Assembly (NCBI RefSeq): GCF_026340975.1
Contig: NZ_JAPEOS010000002.1
Location: 1,981,001-2,045,000 of the forward strand
From: Streptomyces sp. NBC_01214
Lineage (GTDB): Bacteria; Actinomycetota; Actinomycetes; Streptomycetales; Streptomycetaceae
Direction of reading: 5' to 3'
Length of the DNA: 64,000 nt
The translations under genes and the position numbers were made by a program. Shown here one piece after another: positions 34,806-43,347 of this stretch. The stretch's first letter is position 1; every line of letters starts with the position of its first letter. The notes beneath the pieces are model-generated. The model was not told where the DNA came from and ran no database searches. It worked only from the letters and a program-made list of their open reading frames with translations.

Positions 34806-36815
34806 TCAGGTGACCGAGTCGTCGTTCTGCGGTGCGGTGGACTGACGGGGGACCGAAGGCGACCGGCGGGGCGGGTGGTGGCCGAACTGCGCCGCCTGCA
34901 TCGCGTACATGGAGGCGTACCGGCCGCCCAGAGCCATCAGTTCGTCGTGGCCGCCCCGCTCGACGAGCCGGCCCTCGTGCAGTACGTAGATCACGTCGGC
35001 GCACCTGACGCCCGACATCCGGTGCGTGACGAGGACGACCGCACGCTCGGGCCCGGCGAGGCCCCGGATGCTGTCGAAGGCGGCGATCTCCGCCTCCGGA
35101 TCGAGCGCCGAGGTGGGCTCGTCCACGACCAGGACGCGGGCGTCGCGGTAGCGGGTGCGGGCGAGGCCGAACTTCTGCCACTGCCCGCCCGACAGCTCCG
35201 ACGCACCCCTGAACACCCGGGCGAGCAAGGTCTCGTAGCCCTGCGGCAGCTGCGCGACGATGCGGTCGGCGCCCGCGTACCGGGCGGCGGCGGCCACCTC
35301 CGCGGCCCGGTCGACAGCGCGTTCGGGGTCCTCCTCCCCGGGGCGACCGATGGCGATGTTGGTCCGGGCGGTCACCGGCCAGCGCTCGAAGTCCTGGGTG
35401 AGGAGCGCGACCCGGTCGAACACCTGCCGGCGGTCGGCATCCTCCACCTCCACCCCGTCCCAGGTCAGCGACCCGGAGTCGGGCAGGTGCAGACCGGCCA
35501 GCAGCTTCACCAGGGTGCTCTTGCCGGAGCCGTTCTCGCCCACCAGGGCGACCACCTGGCCCGCCTCGATGGTGAGGGAGACCCCGCGCAGGGCGGGCTC
35601 GTCGCGGTCCGGGTAGCTGAAGTCCACGTCGCGGAGCCGGACCGTACCGAGGCGCTCGGCCAGCGGCAGACCGCCGGACGGGATGGCACGGCGGGCCGCC
35701 TCGGCGACGAACCGTTCCAGGTCCCGCACGTACAGGGACTCCTCGTGCAGGGTGTTGGTGGTGGCCACCAGCGCCCCCAGGCTCGCCGAACCGGTGCGCA
35801 CCGCGATCACGGCGGTGCCGGCGACGGCGAGGTCCATCCGGCCGGAGACGATGAGCGCGCCCATCGCCCCGTAGGTGACCAGGGCCGCGGCGCCGGAGAG
35901 CGCGGCGGCCAGCAGTTCGGTGGAGGCCTTGTCCTTGGCGAGGCGGGTGGCCTCGCCCTCGGCGACCTCGGCCATGTTGCGGTAGTGGCCCAGCAGGTAG
36001 CGGCCGACGCCGTGCACCCGCACCTCGGGGGCCGACGTACGGGAGACCAGCAACTGGCCGATGAGCCGGGCGGCCCGTACGTGCTCCACCCAGGTGATCA
36101 TCGACAGGTAGCGGCGCTGTGCCACCCGCATCGCGCCCCAGCCGCGCGGGGCGGCGATCAGCAGCAGCATGGGCAGGAGCAGCGGGTGCAGTACGGTCAG
36201 CACCCCGGCGGTGGCGACCAGGGAGATGACCCCGCCGAGGGTGGACACGCACGCGCCGACCGTGCGGCGGGCCGAGGGCGGCCCCCACTGGGCGCTGTCC
36301 AGCAGCCGGCGGAACTCCCCGTCCTCGATGGCCTCCAGCTCCACGTCGACGGCGGCGCTCAGGTACTGCTCGTGCGCGGCCCGTTCGATCTTGGGCTCGA
36401 GCCGCCCGGCGGCCGCCGTGGAACGGGAAGCGAACACGGCTCCCAGTACGGCGACCAGCGCCCCTGCGGCGAGGGCGGGCAGGGCCGCGTACAGCCGGTC
36501 GGCGGCACTGCCCCCGCCCAGCAGCGTACGGAGCACATCGCTGATGACGAGCAGCCCGACGGCGGAGGTGACCCCCTGGCCGGCCTCGGCGACGGCGACG
36601 GTCAGCAGGGCCGGCCGGTCGGTGTCCCAGGCGAGGCGCAGGGTCCCGCCGACCATGCGGGGCATGGAGCGCAGGGTGGTCAGCAGTCGGCCCTCCAGCT
36701 GGGCGTACTGGTGGTTGGACCAGCCGGCGTCGTAGCGCAGGGGCCCGCCGAAGAGGAGCCGTTCGCTCTCGGAGACGGCGGGCTCGGTGACTTCGGGCCG
36801 CTTGAGGAGCCTCAT
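34806..36815 (-). CDS. ABC exporter, fused membrane and ATPase domains
   Basis: 669 residues. The N-terminal half (about 60-360) is a type-IV ABC membrane domain with about six hydrophobic helices, and the C-terminal half (about 390-640) is the ATPase: Walker A GENGSGKST, Q-loop LLTQDF, signature SELSGGQWQKFGLAR, Walker B VLVVDEPTSALD and H-loop VTHRM. Half-transporters like this dimerise and export drugs, lipids or peptides; the cargo is unknown. No peptidase domain precedes the membrane part, so it is not a bacteriocin-type processing exporter. It is monocistronic and converges with the FG-GAP gene at a shared terminator. Confidence 0.9.
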   Translation of the reverse strand: MRLLKRPEVTEPAVSESERLLFGGPLRYDAGWSNHQYAQLEGRLLTTLRSMPRMVGGTLRLAWDTDRPALLTVAVAEAGQGVTSAVGLLVISDVLRTLLGGGSAADRLYAALPALAAGALVAVLGAVFASRSTAAAGRLEPKIERAAHEQYLSAAVDVELEAIEDGEFRRLLDSAQWGPPSARRTVGACVSTLGGVISLVATAGVLTVLHPLLLPMLLLIAAPRGWGAMRVAQRRYLSMITWVEHVRAARLIGQLLVSRTSAPEVRVHGVGRYLLGHYRNMAEVAEGEATRLAKDKASTELLAAALSGAAALVTYGAMGALIVSGRMDLAVAGTAVIAVRTGSASLGALVATTNTLHEESLYVRDLERFVAEAARRAIPSGGLPLAERLGTVRLRDVDFSYPDRDEPALRGVSLTIEAGQVVALVGENGSGKSTLVKLLAGLHLPDSGSLTWDGVEVEDADRRQVFDRVALLTQDFERWPVTARTNIAIGRPGEEDPERAVDRAAEVAAAARYAGADRIVAQLPQGYETLLARVFRGASELSGGQWQKFGLARTRYRDARVLVVDEPTSALDPEAEIAAFDSIRGLAGPERAVVLVTHRMSGVRCADVIYVLHEGRLVERGGHDELMALGGRYASMYAMQAAQFGHHPPRRSPSVPRQSTAPQNDDSVT

Positions 36816-37138
36816 GCGCGGCCACCCCCGCCCGGTGTCGGGTCGAACACCACATGAACGTGCCCGGATCGCAAGATTCCTCCCGAGGTGCCGTGGCTGC
36901 CAACTGATGCCGCAAGAACGTGCCTGTTCAGAGCGGCGTCACGGGGCCGGGGGAGCGAATGTCCGCACACAGTTGCGACCGCCCGCCGGACCCCATGGGC
37001 CGTGCGGTGACGCGGCGTTCGAACCACCCGCAGGTGGCGATGCCCCCCTTCGAGGGATTGCGTGACGCCCCCGCCGGGACCAGCGGCCCACGGACCCGGC
37101 TGCCGGACGGTGTGCGGGTGTCTCGTAGAGTCCAAGGG
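36816..37138. other. Intergenic region upstream of the DUF1444-Imm49 gene
   Basis: 323 bp between divergent genes. Open frames cross it but none has a convincing start or a family-like translation. It should hold the ABC transporter promoter. Near the right end TAGAGT (37126-37131) ends 7 bases before the next GTG, a possible leaderless -10 element. Confidence 0.4.
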
Positions 37139-38653
37139 GTGAATCGAGACAACTCACCTGAATCCAGTGCCGGTCACGGCGGCGAGAGTGCCGAGGAACT
37201 GCTGCGCGGGGTGCACGCCCGGCTGTTGCCCGTCGGGTTGATCACCCCGGAGGTCGCCGGTGGCATGCAGTACGCCCGGCTCGTGGCGGACGAGCTGGTG
37301 TTCGCCTACGCCCTCGACGGGCCCACCAGCGTGCGCTCTCTCACCGACCAGGACGTGGAGCGCGTCGGGATCGAGGAGCTGGGGCAGGCGGCGTACGCCA
37401 ACCTGATGCGGGCACCCGTCACGTACGAGGAGATTCCCCTCGAGGGGCGGGCCACGCTGCACTCCGTCTTCGGCGACTCGCACTTCGTGGCCTCTAAGGC
37501 GCTGTACCTCGGAGAGCTGGCCCGGCAGGTCACCGGTGCGTCGCTGCCGTCCGCCGGCGCCCTCGTCGTCGTTCCGACCCGGCACCTGCTGGCCTTCCAC
37601 CCGATAGCCGACGGCTCGGTGGTGGACGCCCTCAACGACCTGGCCGCGTACGCCCTGGGCGCCTACGAGGACGGTCCCGGTCCTCTGTCGCCGCGCGTGT
37701 ACTGGTGGCACCGGGGCGGCCTGACCTCGCTCACGGTCGTCGACGAGGACACGCGCACGCTGTCGCTGCAGCCGCCGGAGCACCTGCTCGGACTGTTGAA
37801 GGGGCTGGTCCGTCTCGACCGCGCAGGCCGCATCGCCGTGCCCGGCGCGGACCGCGCGGTCTCGGACCCCGCCGCCCTCAGCCGCGCGACCGTGGAGTCG
37901 GTGGCCCGGCTCGCGCACGACCCGTCGGGGCTGGGCGACGCCTTCGCCTCGGCCCTGGCCCTCGCCCACGTCCGCTGTGTCGCCGACCCGGGCGCCTCCG
38001 ACGTGGTCACGTGGGACGCGTGGGAAACGGCCGTGCGGCTCGGCTCCGCGCTGTTCACCGGTGCCGAGCCGGCGCAGTGGTACCTGGGCGAGGAGAACAC
38101 CCTGCGGCTGCCCGCCACGGCCGCGGCTCCGCCCGCGGACGCCCGTGCCTGGCTCGACGCCGTCTACCTCGCGCTCGCCTGCCGCGCGCACGACCGGGTG
38201 GCCCGGCTGTGCGGGGTCCCGATGGAGGCGCTGCGGCAGGACGACACCGTCGACGCCCACGTCCTGCACTGGATCGACACCCTGCAGACCTACCTCACCG
38301 GCGGCCCCGGCGACGCGGTCGTGGAGAAGCTGCTCGCCACCATGCAGACGTCCCTGCCCGAGACGCTGACCCACTCCCCGGACGAGTTCGTCAACCGCGT
38401 CGACTACCAGCCGGTCGCACTCTTCCACCGCTTCTTCACGGGGGACCACGCTGCCTTTGGCGAGGTGCTCGCCGAAGCCCTCGCGGAACACGGGGGCTAC
38501 TGGGCGGAGTCGGCGGTGCCGCGCGCCCGGGTGGCGCTCGGCCCGCTCGCCATGGCCTGCCTCGCCCACGACCAGGGCTTCCCGCTCGACCCGGAACTGC
38601 CGTTCCTGCCCAGGTACCTCGTCGACGGCAAGAGGGTCGAGCACATCTCCTGA
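37139..38653 (+). CDS. DUF1444 and Imm49 two-domain protein
   Basis: About 504 residues. The first half (VADELVFAYALDGPTSVRSLTDQDVERVG, then FGDSHFVASKALYLGELA and VVVPTRHLLAFHPI) resembles DUF1444, a fold known in toxin-immunity contexts. The second half (TWDAWETAVRLGSALFTG, YLALACRAHDRVARLC, VDYQPVALFHRFFTGDHAAF and LGPLAMACLAHDQGF) matches the Imm49 immunity family of polymorphic toxin systems. No matching toxin is adjacent, so it may be an orphan immunity protein or a housekeeping derivative. GTG at 37139 is chosen because family similarity begins soon after it. There is no spaced ribosome site, and a TAGAGT box 7 bases upstream suggests a leaderless mRNA. The domain names come from recall of family patterns. 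Confidence 0.65.
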   Translation: MNRDNSPESSAGHGGESAEELLRGVHARLLPVGLITPEVAGGMQYARLVADELVFAYALDGPTSVRSLTDQDVERVGIEELGQAAYANLMRAPVTYEEIPLEGRATLHSVFGDSHFVASKALYLGELARQVTGASLPSAGALVVVPTRHLLAFHPIADGSVVDALNDLAAYALGAYEDGPGPLSPRVYWWHRGGLTSLTVVDEDTRTLSLQPPEHLLGLLKGLVRLDRAGRIAVPGADRAVSDPAALSRATVESVARLAHDPSGLGDAFASALALAHVRCVADPGASDVVTWDAWETAVRLGSALFTGAEPAQWYLGEENTLRLPATAAAPPADARAWLDAVYLALACRAHDRVARLCGVPMEALRQDDTVDAHVLHWIDTLQTYLTGGPGDAVVEKLLATMQTSLPETLTHSPDEFVNRVDYQPVALFHRFFTGDHAAFGEVLAEALAEHGGYWAESAVPRARVALGPLAMACLAHDQGFPLDPELPFLPRYLVDGKRVEHIS

Positions 38654-38744
38654 CACGCCGTCGGCGTGCCGCAGCGCGAGGTGATTGTCCGATTGCGTTA
38701 GGTTTGCCCGCGTATGCGGTGCCGATATTCGCGGAAGGACACTC

Positions 38745-38966
38745 ATGGCGATCGATCTGGACAAGGTGCTCGACAAGGCGTGGGCCGACAAGCCGCTCGC
38801 CGAGGTGCTCGCGGCTCCCGTTGCCGCGCTCAAGGGCGTCAGCGACGAGGACGGCAAGCTGCTGCACCAGGCGTTCGGGGTCAAGACCGTCGCCGACTTC
38901 GGGCAGCTGAAGTACGTCCGCTGGGCCCAGGCCCTCGTCGCGCTGAACCAGACCGTCAAGGCGTAG
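38745..38966 (+). CDS. Small conserved actinomycete protein, 73 aa
   Basis: 73 residues, started at ATG 38745 with GGAAGG upstream. The sequence KGVSDEDGKLLHQAFGVKTVADFG looks like a helix-hairpin-helix-type segment, followed by a short amphipathic helix WAQALVALNQ. No membrane segment. I recall similar short proteins in Streptomyces but no experimental role. The hairpin-like motif hints at nucleic acid binding or at a protein-interaction fold. A very strong terminator follows. Confidence 0.7.
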   Translation: MAIDLDKVLDKAWADKPLAEVLAAPVAALKGVSDEDGKLLHQAFGVKTVADFGQLKYVRWAQALVALNQTVKA

Positions 38967-39012
38967 TGGCCAAGGTCCGCGTGCTCGGGGTGCGCGGGCC
39001 TGCATGAAGAAA

Positions 39013-39051
39013 GCCGTCCCCCTCACCCGTCGGCAGGGTGAGGGGGACGGC
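39013..39051. terminator. Very strong hairpin terminator
   Basis: A perfect 16-bp stem, GCCGTCCCCCTCACCC with its complement, and a GTCGGCA loop, between the convergent small gene and cobN. Confidence 0.95.
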
Positions 39052-39068
39052 CGCCGTGCAGGGGAGGG

Positions 39069-42000
39069 CTACTCGGACTCGCCCTCCAGGTTGCCCTCCG
39101 TGTCCAGGTAGACCTGGCGCAGGGATTCGAGGACCTGCGGGTCCGGCTTCTCCCACATGCCGCGCGACTCGGCCTCCAGCAGGCGCTCCGCGATGCCGTG
39201 CAGGGCCCAGGGGTTGGCCTCCTCCAGGAAGGCGCGGTTCGTCGGGTCCAGGACGTACGTCTCGGTGAGCTTGTCGTACATCCAGTCCGCGACCACGCCC
39301 GTCGTGGCGTCGTAGCCGAAGAGGTAGTCCACCGTCGCCGCGAGCTCGAAGGCGCCCTTGTAGCCGTGGCGGCGCATCGCCTCGATCCACTTGGGGTTCA
39401 CGACGCGGGCACGGAAGACGCGGCTGGTCTCCTCGACCAGGGTCCGGGTCTTGACCGTCTCCGGGCGGGTGGAGTCACCGATGTAGGCCTCGGGGGCGGT
39501 GCCGCGCAGGGCGCGGACCGTGGCCACCATGCCGCCGTGGTACTGGAAGTAGTCGTCCGAGTCCGCGATGTCGTGCTCGCGGGTGTCCGTGTTCTTCGCC
39601 GCGACCGTGATGCGCTTGTAGGCCGTCTCCATCTCGTCCCGGGCGGGGCGGCCCTCCAGGCCCCGGCCGTACGCGTAGCCGCCCCACACGGTGTAGACCT
39701 CCGCGAGGTCGGCGTCCGTACGCCAGTCGCGGGAGTCGATCAGCTGCAGGATGCCGGCCCCGTACGTGCCCGGGCGCGAGCCGAAGATACGGGTCGTCGC
39801 GCGCCGCTCGTCGCCGTGCTCGGCCAGGTCCGCCTGGGCGTGCGCCCGGATGAAGTTCTGGTCTGCGGGCTCGTCCAGGGACGCCGCGAGCCGCACCGCG
39901 TCGTCCAGCAGGCCGATGACGTGCGGGAACGCGTCCCGGAAGAAGCCCGAGATGCGCAGCGTCACGTCGATGCGCGGGCGGCCCAGCTCGTCGAGCGGGA
40001 TCGGCTCCAGGCCGGTGACGCGGCGCGAGGCCTCGTCCCAGACCGGGCGGACGCCCAGCAGCGACAGGGCCTCGGCGACGTCGTCGCCGGAGGTGCGCAT
40101 CGCGCTCGTGCCCCACAAGGACAGACCGACCGAGGCCGGCCATTCGCCGTTGTCCGTGCGGTACCGGTTGAGGAGGGACTCGGCCAGGGCCTGCCCCGTT
40201 TCCCACGCCAGGCGGGAGGGGACGGCCTTGGGGTCGACCGAGTAGAAGTTGCGGCCGGTCGGCAGCACGTTCACCAGGCCGCGCAGCGGCGAACCCGAGG
40301 GGCCCGCCGGGACGAAGCGGCCGTCCAGGGCCGCGACCACGTGGGCGATCTCGTCCGTGGTGCCCGCCAGGCGCGGGACCACCTCGTTCGCCGCGAAGGT
40401 CAGGACCGCCGTCACGTCCGCGGAGTGGTCGGCCGCGACCGCGGAGACCGCCGAGGGGTCCCAGTTCGCGTCCTCCATCGCCTGGACCAGGGCCCGGGCC
40501 TGCTCCTCCACGGCGTCCACCGAGGTACGGGTGGCCTTGGACTCGTCCAGGCCGAGCGCCTCGCGCAGACCCGGAAGGGCCGTCGTACCGCCCCAGATCT
40601 GCCGGGCGCGCAGGATCGCCAGGACCAGGTTGACCCGGGCCTCACCGGTCGGCGCGCCGCCCAGGACGTGCAGACCGTCGCGGATCTGGGCGTCCTTGAC
40701 CTCGCACAGCCAGCCGTCGACGTGCAGCAGGAAGTCGTCGAAGCCGTCGTCGTCCGGACGCTCCTCCAGACCCAGGTCGTGGTGGAGCTTCGCGGCCTGG
40801 ATCAACGTCCAGATCTGGGCGCGGATGGCCGGCAGCTTCGCCGGGTCCATCGCGGAGATCTGGGCGTACTCGTCCAGGTGCTGCTCCAGGCGCGCGATGT
40901 CGCCGTACGACTCCGCGCGCGCCATCGGCGGCACCAGGTGGTCGACCAGGGTGGCGTGCACGCGGCGCTTGGCCTGGGTGCCCTCGCCCGGGTCGTTGAC
41001 CAGGAACGGGTAGATGAGGGGCAGGTCGCCGAGGGCGGCGTCGGGCGCGCACGCCGCGGACAGGCCGGCGTTCTTGCCCGGGAGCCATTCGAGGTTGCCG
41101 TGCTTGCCCAGGTGGATCATCGCGTCGGCGCCGAAGCCGCCGTCCTCGGCGCGCGCCTGGATCCACCGGTACGCGGCCAGGTAGTGGTGCGACGGCGGCA
41201 GGTCCGGGTCGTGGTAGATCGCGATCGGGTTCTCGCCGAAGCCGCGCGGCGGCTGGATCAGGATGAGGAGGTTCCCGCGGCGCAGCGCCGCGAGCACGAT
41301 GTCACCCTCCGGGTTCGCGGAGCGGTCCACGAACATGTTGCCCGGGGCCTCGCCCCAGTGCTCGGTGACGCTGTCGCGCAGTTCGGCCGGGAGCTCGGCG
41401 AACCAGCGCTTGTAGTCGGCGGCCGGGATGCGGACCGGGTTGCGGGCCAGCTGCTCCTCGGTCAGCCAGTCCTGGTCGTGGCCGCCGGCCTCGATCAGGG
41501 CGCGGATCAGCTCGTCGCCGTCGCCCGAGACCAGGCCCGGGATGTCCTCGGTGGGACCGAAGTCGTAGCCGCCGGCGATGAGGGTGCGCAGCAGCTCCAC
41601 GGCGCTGGCCGGGGTGTCCAGGCCGACCGCGTTGCCGATGCGGGAGTGCTTGGTCGGGTAGGCGGAGAGGACCAGCGCGACCTTCTTGTCGCGGCGTTCG
41701 ATGTGCCGCAGCCGGGCGTGGCGCACGGCGATCCCCGCGACCCGGGCGGCCCGCTCGGGGTCGGCCACGTAGGCGGGCAGGCCGTCGTCGTCGAGCTCCT
41801 TGAACGAGAACGGGACGGTGATCAGACGGCCGTCGAACTCGGGCACCGCGACCTGCGTGGCGGCGTCCAGCGGGGACAGGCCCTCGTCGTTCTCCTCCCA
41901 GGCGGAGCGCGACCCGGTCAGGCACAGGGCCTGGAGGATCGGCACGCCGAGGCCGGCGAGCGCGCCCGCGTCCCAGGACTCGTCGTCGCCGCCGGCGGAG

Positions 42001-42686
42001 GCGGTGGCGGGCTTGGTGCCGCCGGCCGCGAGGACGGTGGTGACGACCGCGTCGGCCGACTCCAGCGCGGCGATCAGCTCCGGCTCGGGGGTGCGCAGGG
42101 AGGACACGTACAGGGGCAGCGCCTGGGCGTCGTGGGCCTCGATCGCGTCGCACAGCGCGTGCACGAAGGAGGTGTTCCCGCTCATCTGGTGGGCGCGGTA
42201 GTAGAGCACCGCGATCCGCGGGCCCTCGGTGCGCTGCGGAGTGCGCTCCAGCGGGCCCCAGGTGGGGGAGGCGGCCGGGGGCTCGAAGCCGTGGCCGGTC
42301 AGCAGCACCGTGTCGGAGAGGAACCGGGCCAACTGCTCCAGGTTGGCCGGGCCGCCGTGGGCGAGGTAGCCGTGCGCCTCGGCCGCGATGCCGATGGGGA
42401 CCGTGGAGGCCTCCATGAGCTGGGCGTCCGGAGCCTGCTCGCCGGTCAGGACCACGACCGGGCGGGTCTGGTCGGGGGCGAGCAGCAGGTCGAGGCCGTC
42501 CTGCCAGGCGCGGAGGCCGCCGAGGAGGCGTACGACGACCAGGTCGACCCCGTCGAGGAGGCCGGGGAGGTCGTCGAGGGGGAGACGGGAGGGGTTCGCG
42601 AACCGGTACGGGACGGGGCCGTCCGCCGTGTTCGCTGCGCGGGCGCTGAGCAGATCGGTGTCGGACGTCGACAGCAGCAGGATCAT
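39069..42686 (-). CDS. cobN: Aerobic cobaltochelatase, subunit CobN
   Basis: 1205 residues, the usual CobN length. This is the large subunit of the ATP-dependent chelatase that inserts cobalt into hydrogenobyrinic acid a,c-diamide in the aerobic cobalamin pathway, working with the AAA partners CobS/CobT or ChlI/ChlD-type proteins, which are not in this window. Family segments visible include LYYRAHQMSGNTSFVHALCDA, AYPTKHSRIGNAVGLDTPAS, DAMIHLGKHGNLEWLPGK, PFLVNDPGEGTQAKRR and RVVNPKWIEAMRRHGYKGAFE. ATG at 42686 follows GAGGAAGG. It is controlled by the cobalamin riboswitch just upstream. Confidence 0.96.
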   Translation of the reverse strand: MILLLSTSDTDLLSARAANTADGPVPYRFANPSRLPLDDLPGLLDGVDLVVVRLLGGLRAWQDGLDLLLAPDQTRPVVVLTGEQAPDAQLMEASTVPIGIAAEAHGYLAHGGPANLEQLARFLSDTVLLTGHGFEPPAASPTWGPLERTPQRTEGPRIAVLYYRAHQMSGNTSFVHALCDAIEAHDAQALPLYVSSLRTPEPELIAALESADAVVTTVLAAGGTKPATASAGGDDESWDAGALAGLGVPILQALCLTGSRSAWEENDEGLSPLDAATQVAVPEFDGRLITVPFSFKELDDDGLPAYVADPERAARVAGIAVRHARLRHIERRDKKVALVLSAYPTKHSRIGNAVGLDTPASAVELLRTLIAGGYDFGPTEDIPGLVSGDGDELIRALIEAGGHDQDWLTEEQLARNPVRIPAADYKRWFAELPAELRDSVTEHWGEAPGNMFVDRSANPEGDIVLAALRRGNLLILIQPPRGFGENPIAIYHDPDLPPSHHYLAAYRWIQARAEDGGFGADAMIHLGKHGNLEWLPGKNAGLSAACAPDAALGDLPLIYPFLVNDPGEGTQAKRRVHATLVDHLVPPMARAESYGDIARLEQHLDEYAQISAMDPAKLPAIRAQIWTLIQAAKLHHDLGLEERPDDDGFDDFLLHVDGWLCEVKDAQIRDGLHVLGGAPTGEARVNLVLAILRARQIWGGTTALPGLREALGLDESKATRTSVDAVEEQARALVQAMEDANWDPSAVSAVAADHSADVTAVLTFAANEVVPRLAGTTDEIAHVVAALDGRFVPAGPSGSPLRGLVNVLPTGRNFYSVDPKAVPSRLAWETGQALAESLLNRYRTDNGEWPASVGLSLWGTSAMRTSGDDVAEALSLLGVRPVWDEASRRVTGLEPIPLDELGRPRIDVTLRISGFFRDAFPHVIGLLDDAVRLAASLDEPADQNFIRAHAQADLAEHGDERRATTRIFGSRPGTYGAGILQLIDSRDWRTDADLAEVYTVWGGYAYGRGLEGRPARDEMETAYKRITVAAKNTDTREHDIADSDDYFQYHGGMVATVRALRGTAPEAYIGDSTRPETVKTRTLVEETSRVFRARVVNPKWIEAMRRHGYKGAFELAATVDYLFGYDATTGVVADWMYDKLTETYVLDPTNRAFLEEANPWALHGIAERLLEAESRGMWEKPDPQVLESLRQVYLDTEGNLEGESE

Positions 42687-42730
42687 GCGGCGGCAGGCCT
42701 TCCTCGGGGTTTCCGCGCCCCGGGCAGTGT

Positions 42731-42841
42731 GAGGACAGCGGGAGTTCCTGACTCACCCCGGTCGCCGGATCGCTCCGCGGGGTTCACAGTGGCGGGACCG
42801 CGCCGGAATCGCACCGGGCTTCCTCCCATGTCGCCGTCCTC
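42731..42841 (-). promoter_or_regulatory. Cobalamin riboswitch upstream of cobN
   Basis: On the minus strand the leader reads GGAAGCCCGGTGCGATTCC, then GCGCGGTCCCGCCACTGTGA, then GAGTCAGGAACTCCCGC: the conserved core and B12-box features of the adenosylcobalamin riboswitch. The closing P1 stem pairs GAGGACGGC (42833-42841) with GCTGTCCTC (42731-42739), 9 bp with one G-U. Between P1 and the cobN start, a CGGGG/CCCCG hairpin sits right next to the ribosome site GAGGAAGG, consistent with control of translation. High cobalamin should shut cobN off. Confidence 0.93.
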
Positions 42842-42996
42842 GGCGACGGCGGGCCGTGTGGTCCGCCGGAAGGTCATCTTAGGGGCGGGTGGGTGTGGCC
42901 GGGGCGGGCGGGTGGCGTGCCGCGTGGTTTGCCGGGTGGTTCGCCGGGTGTGCGGTGCGGCTGCGGCGCCGCTGCCGGGGCTCTGCCCCGGACCCC

Positions 42997-43130
42997 GCGC
43001 CTCAAACGCCGGCGGGGCTGGAAAGGTCGGGGTGCTGCCCCCGGGCCCGGCGCCTCAAACGCCGGCGGGGCTGGAAAGGTCGGGGTGCTGCCCCCGGGCC
43101 CGGCGCCTCAAACGCCGGCGGGGCTGGGAG
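42997..43130. repeat. 53-bp tandem repeat, about 2.5 copies
   Basis: Copies begin at 42997, 43050 and 43103, an exact 53-bp period. Each starts GCGCCTCAAACGCC, the same 25-bp element found inverted at 7966-8057, followed by AAGGTCGGGGTGCTGCCCCC. The third copy is truncated. It lies in the divergent cobN-cobG gap. Confidence 0.9.
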
Positions 43131-43333
43131 GGGCGGGGAGCTGGAAGGGACGGGCGGGGCTGGGAGGGGCCGGCGGGGGTGGGAAGGGTTCGGTGGGGCT
43201 GGAAAGGGCGGGCGGGGGTGGGAAGGGTTTCGTGGGGTGGGGGAGAGGGCTTCGGGTGGTGGTGGGCCGAAAGGGTGGTTCGGGCGGTGGTGGGGGCGAA
43301 CGTGGCTGGTGGGGGTGGTGACGGACACAGGTC
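43131..43333 (+). other. G-rich tract upstream of cobG
   Basis: About 200 bases in which the plus strand is overwhelmingly G with few C, in runs of 3-6 G (such as GGCGGGGGTGGGAAGGG, occurring twice). It forms degenerate tandem units of about 36 bp. Being on the coding strand upstream of cobG, it would appear in the mRNA leader if transcription starts to its left, and could form G-quadruplexes. No gene is supported in it. Confidence 0.6.
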
Positions 43334-43347
43334 GGGGGGACCCAATC

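Noticed and set aside
42997..43130. Regularly spaced repeats considered as a CRISPR array
   Set aside because: The 53-bp unit repeats as a whole with no variable spacers, and no cas genes are present.
42889..43347. Upstream extension of cobG through the repeat region
   Set aside because: It would translate tandem repeats into Gly/Arg-rich sequence absent from CobG proteins; a start with a ribosome site lies at 43348.
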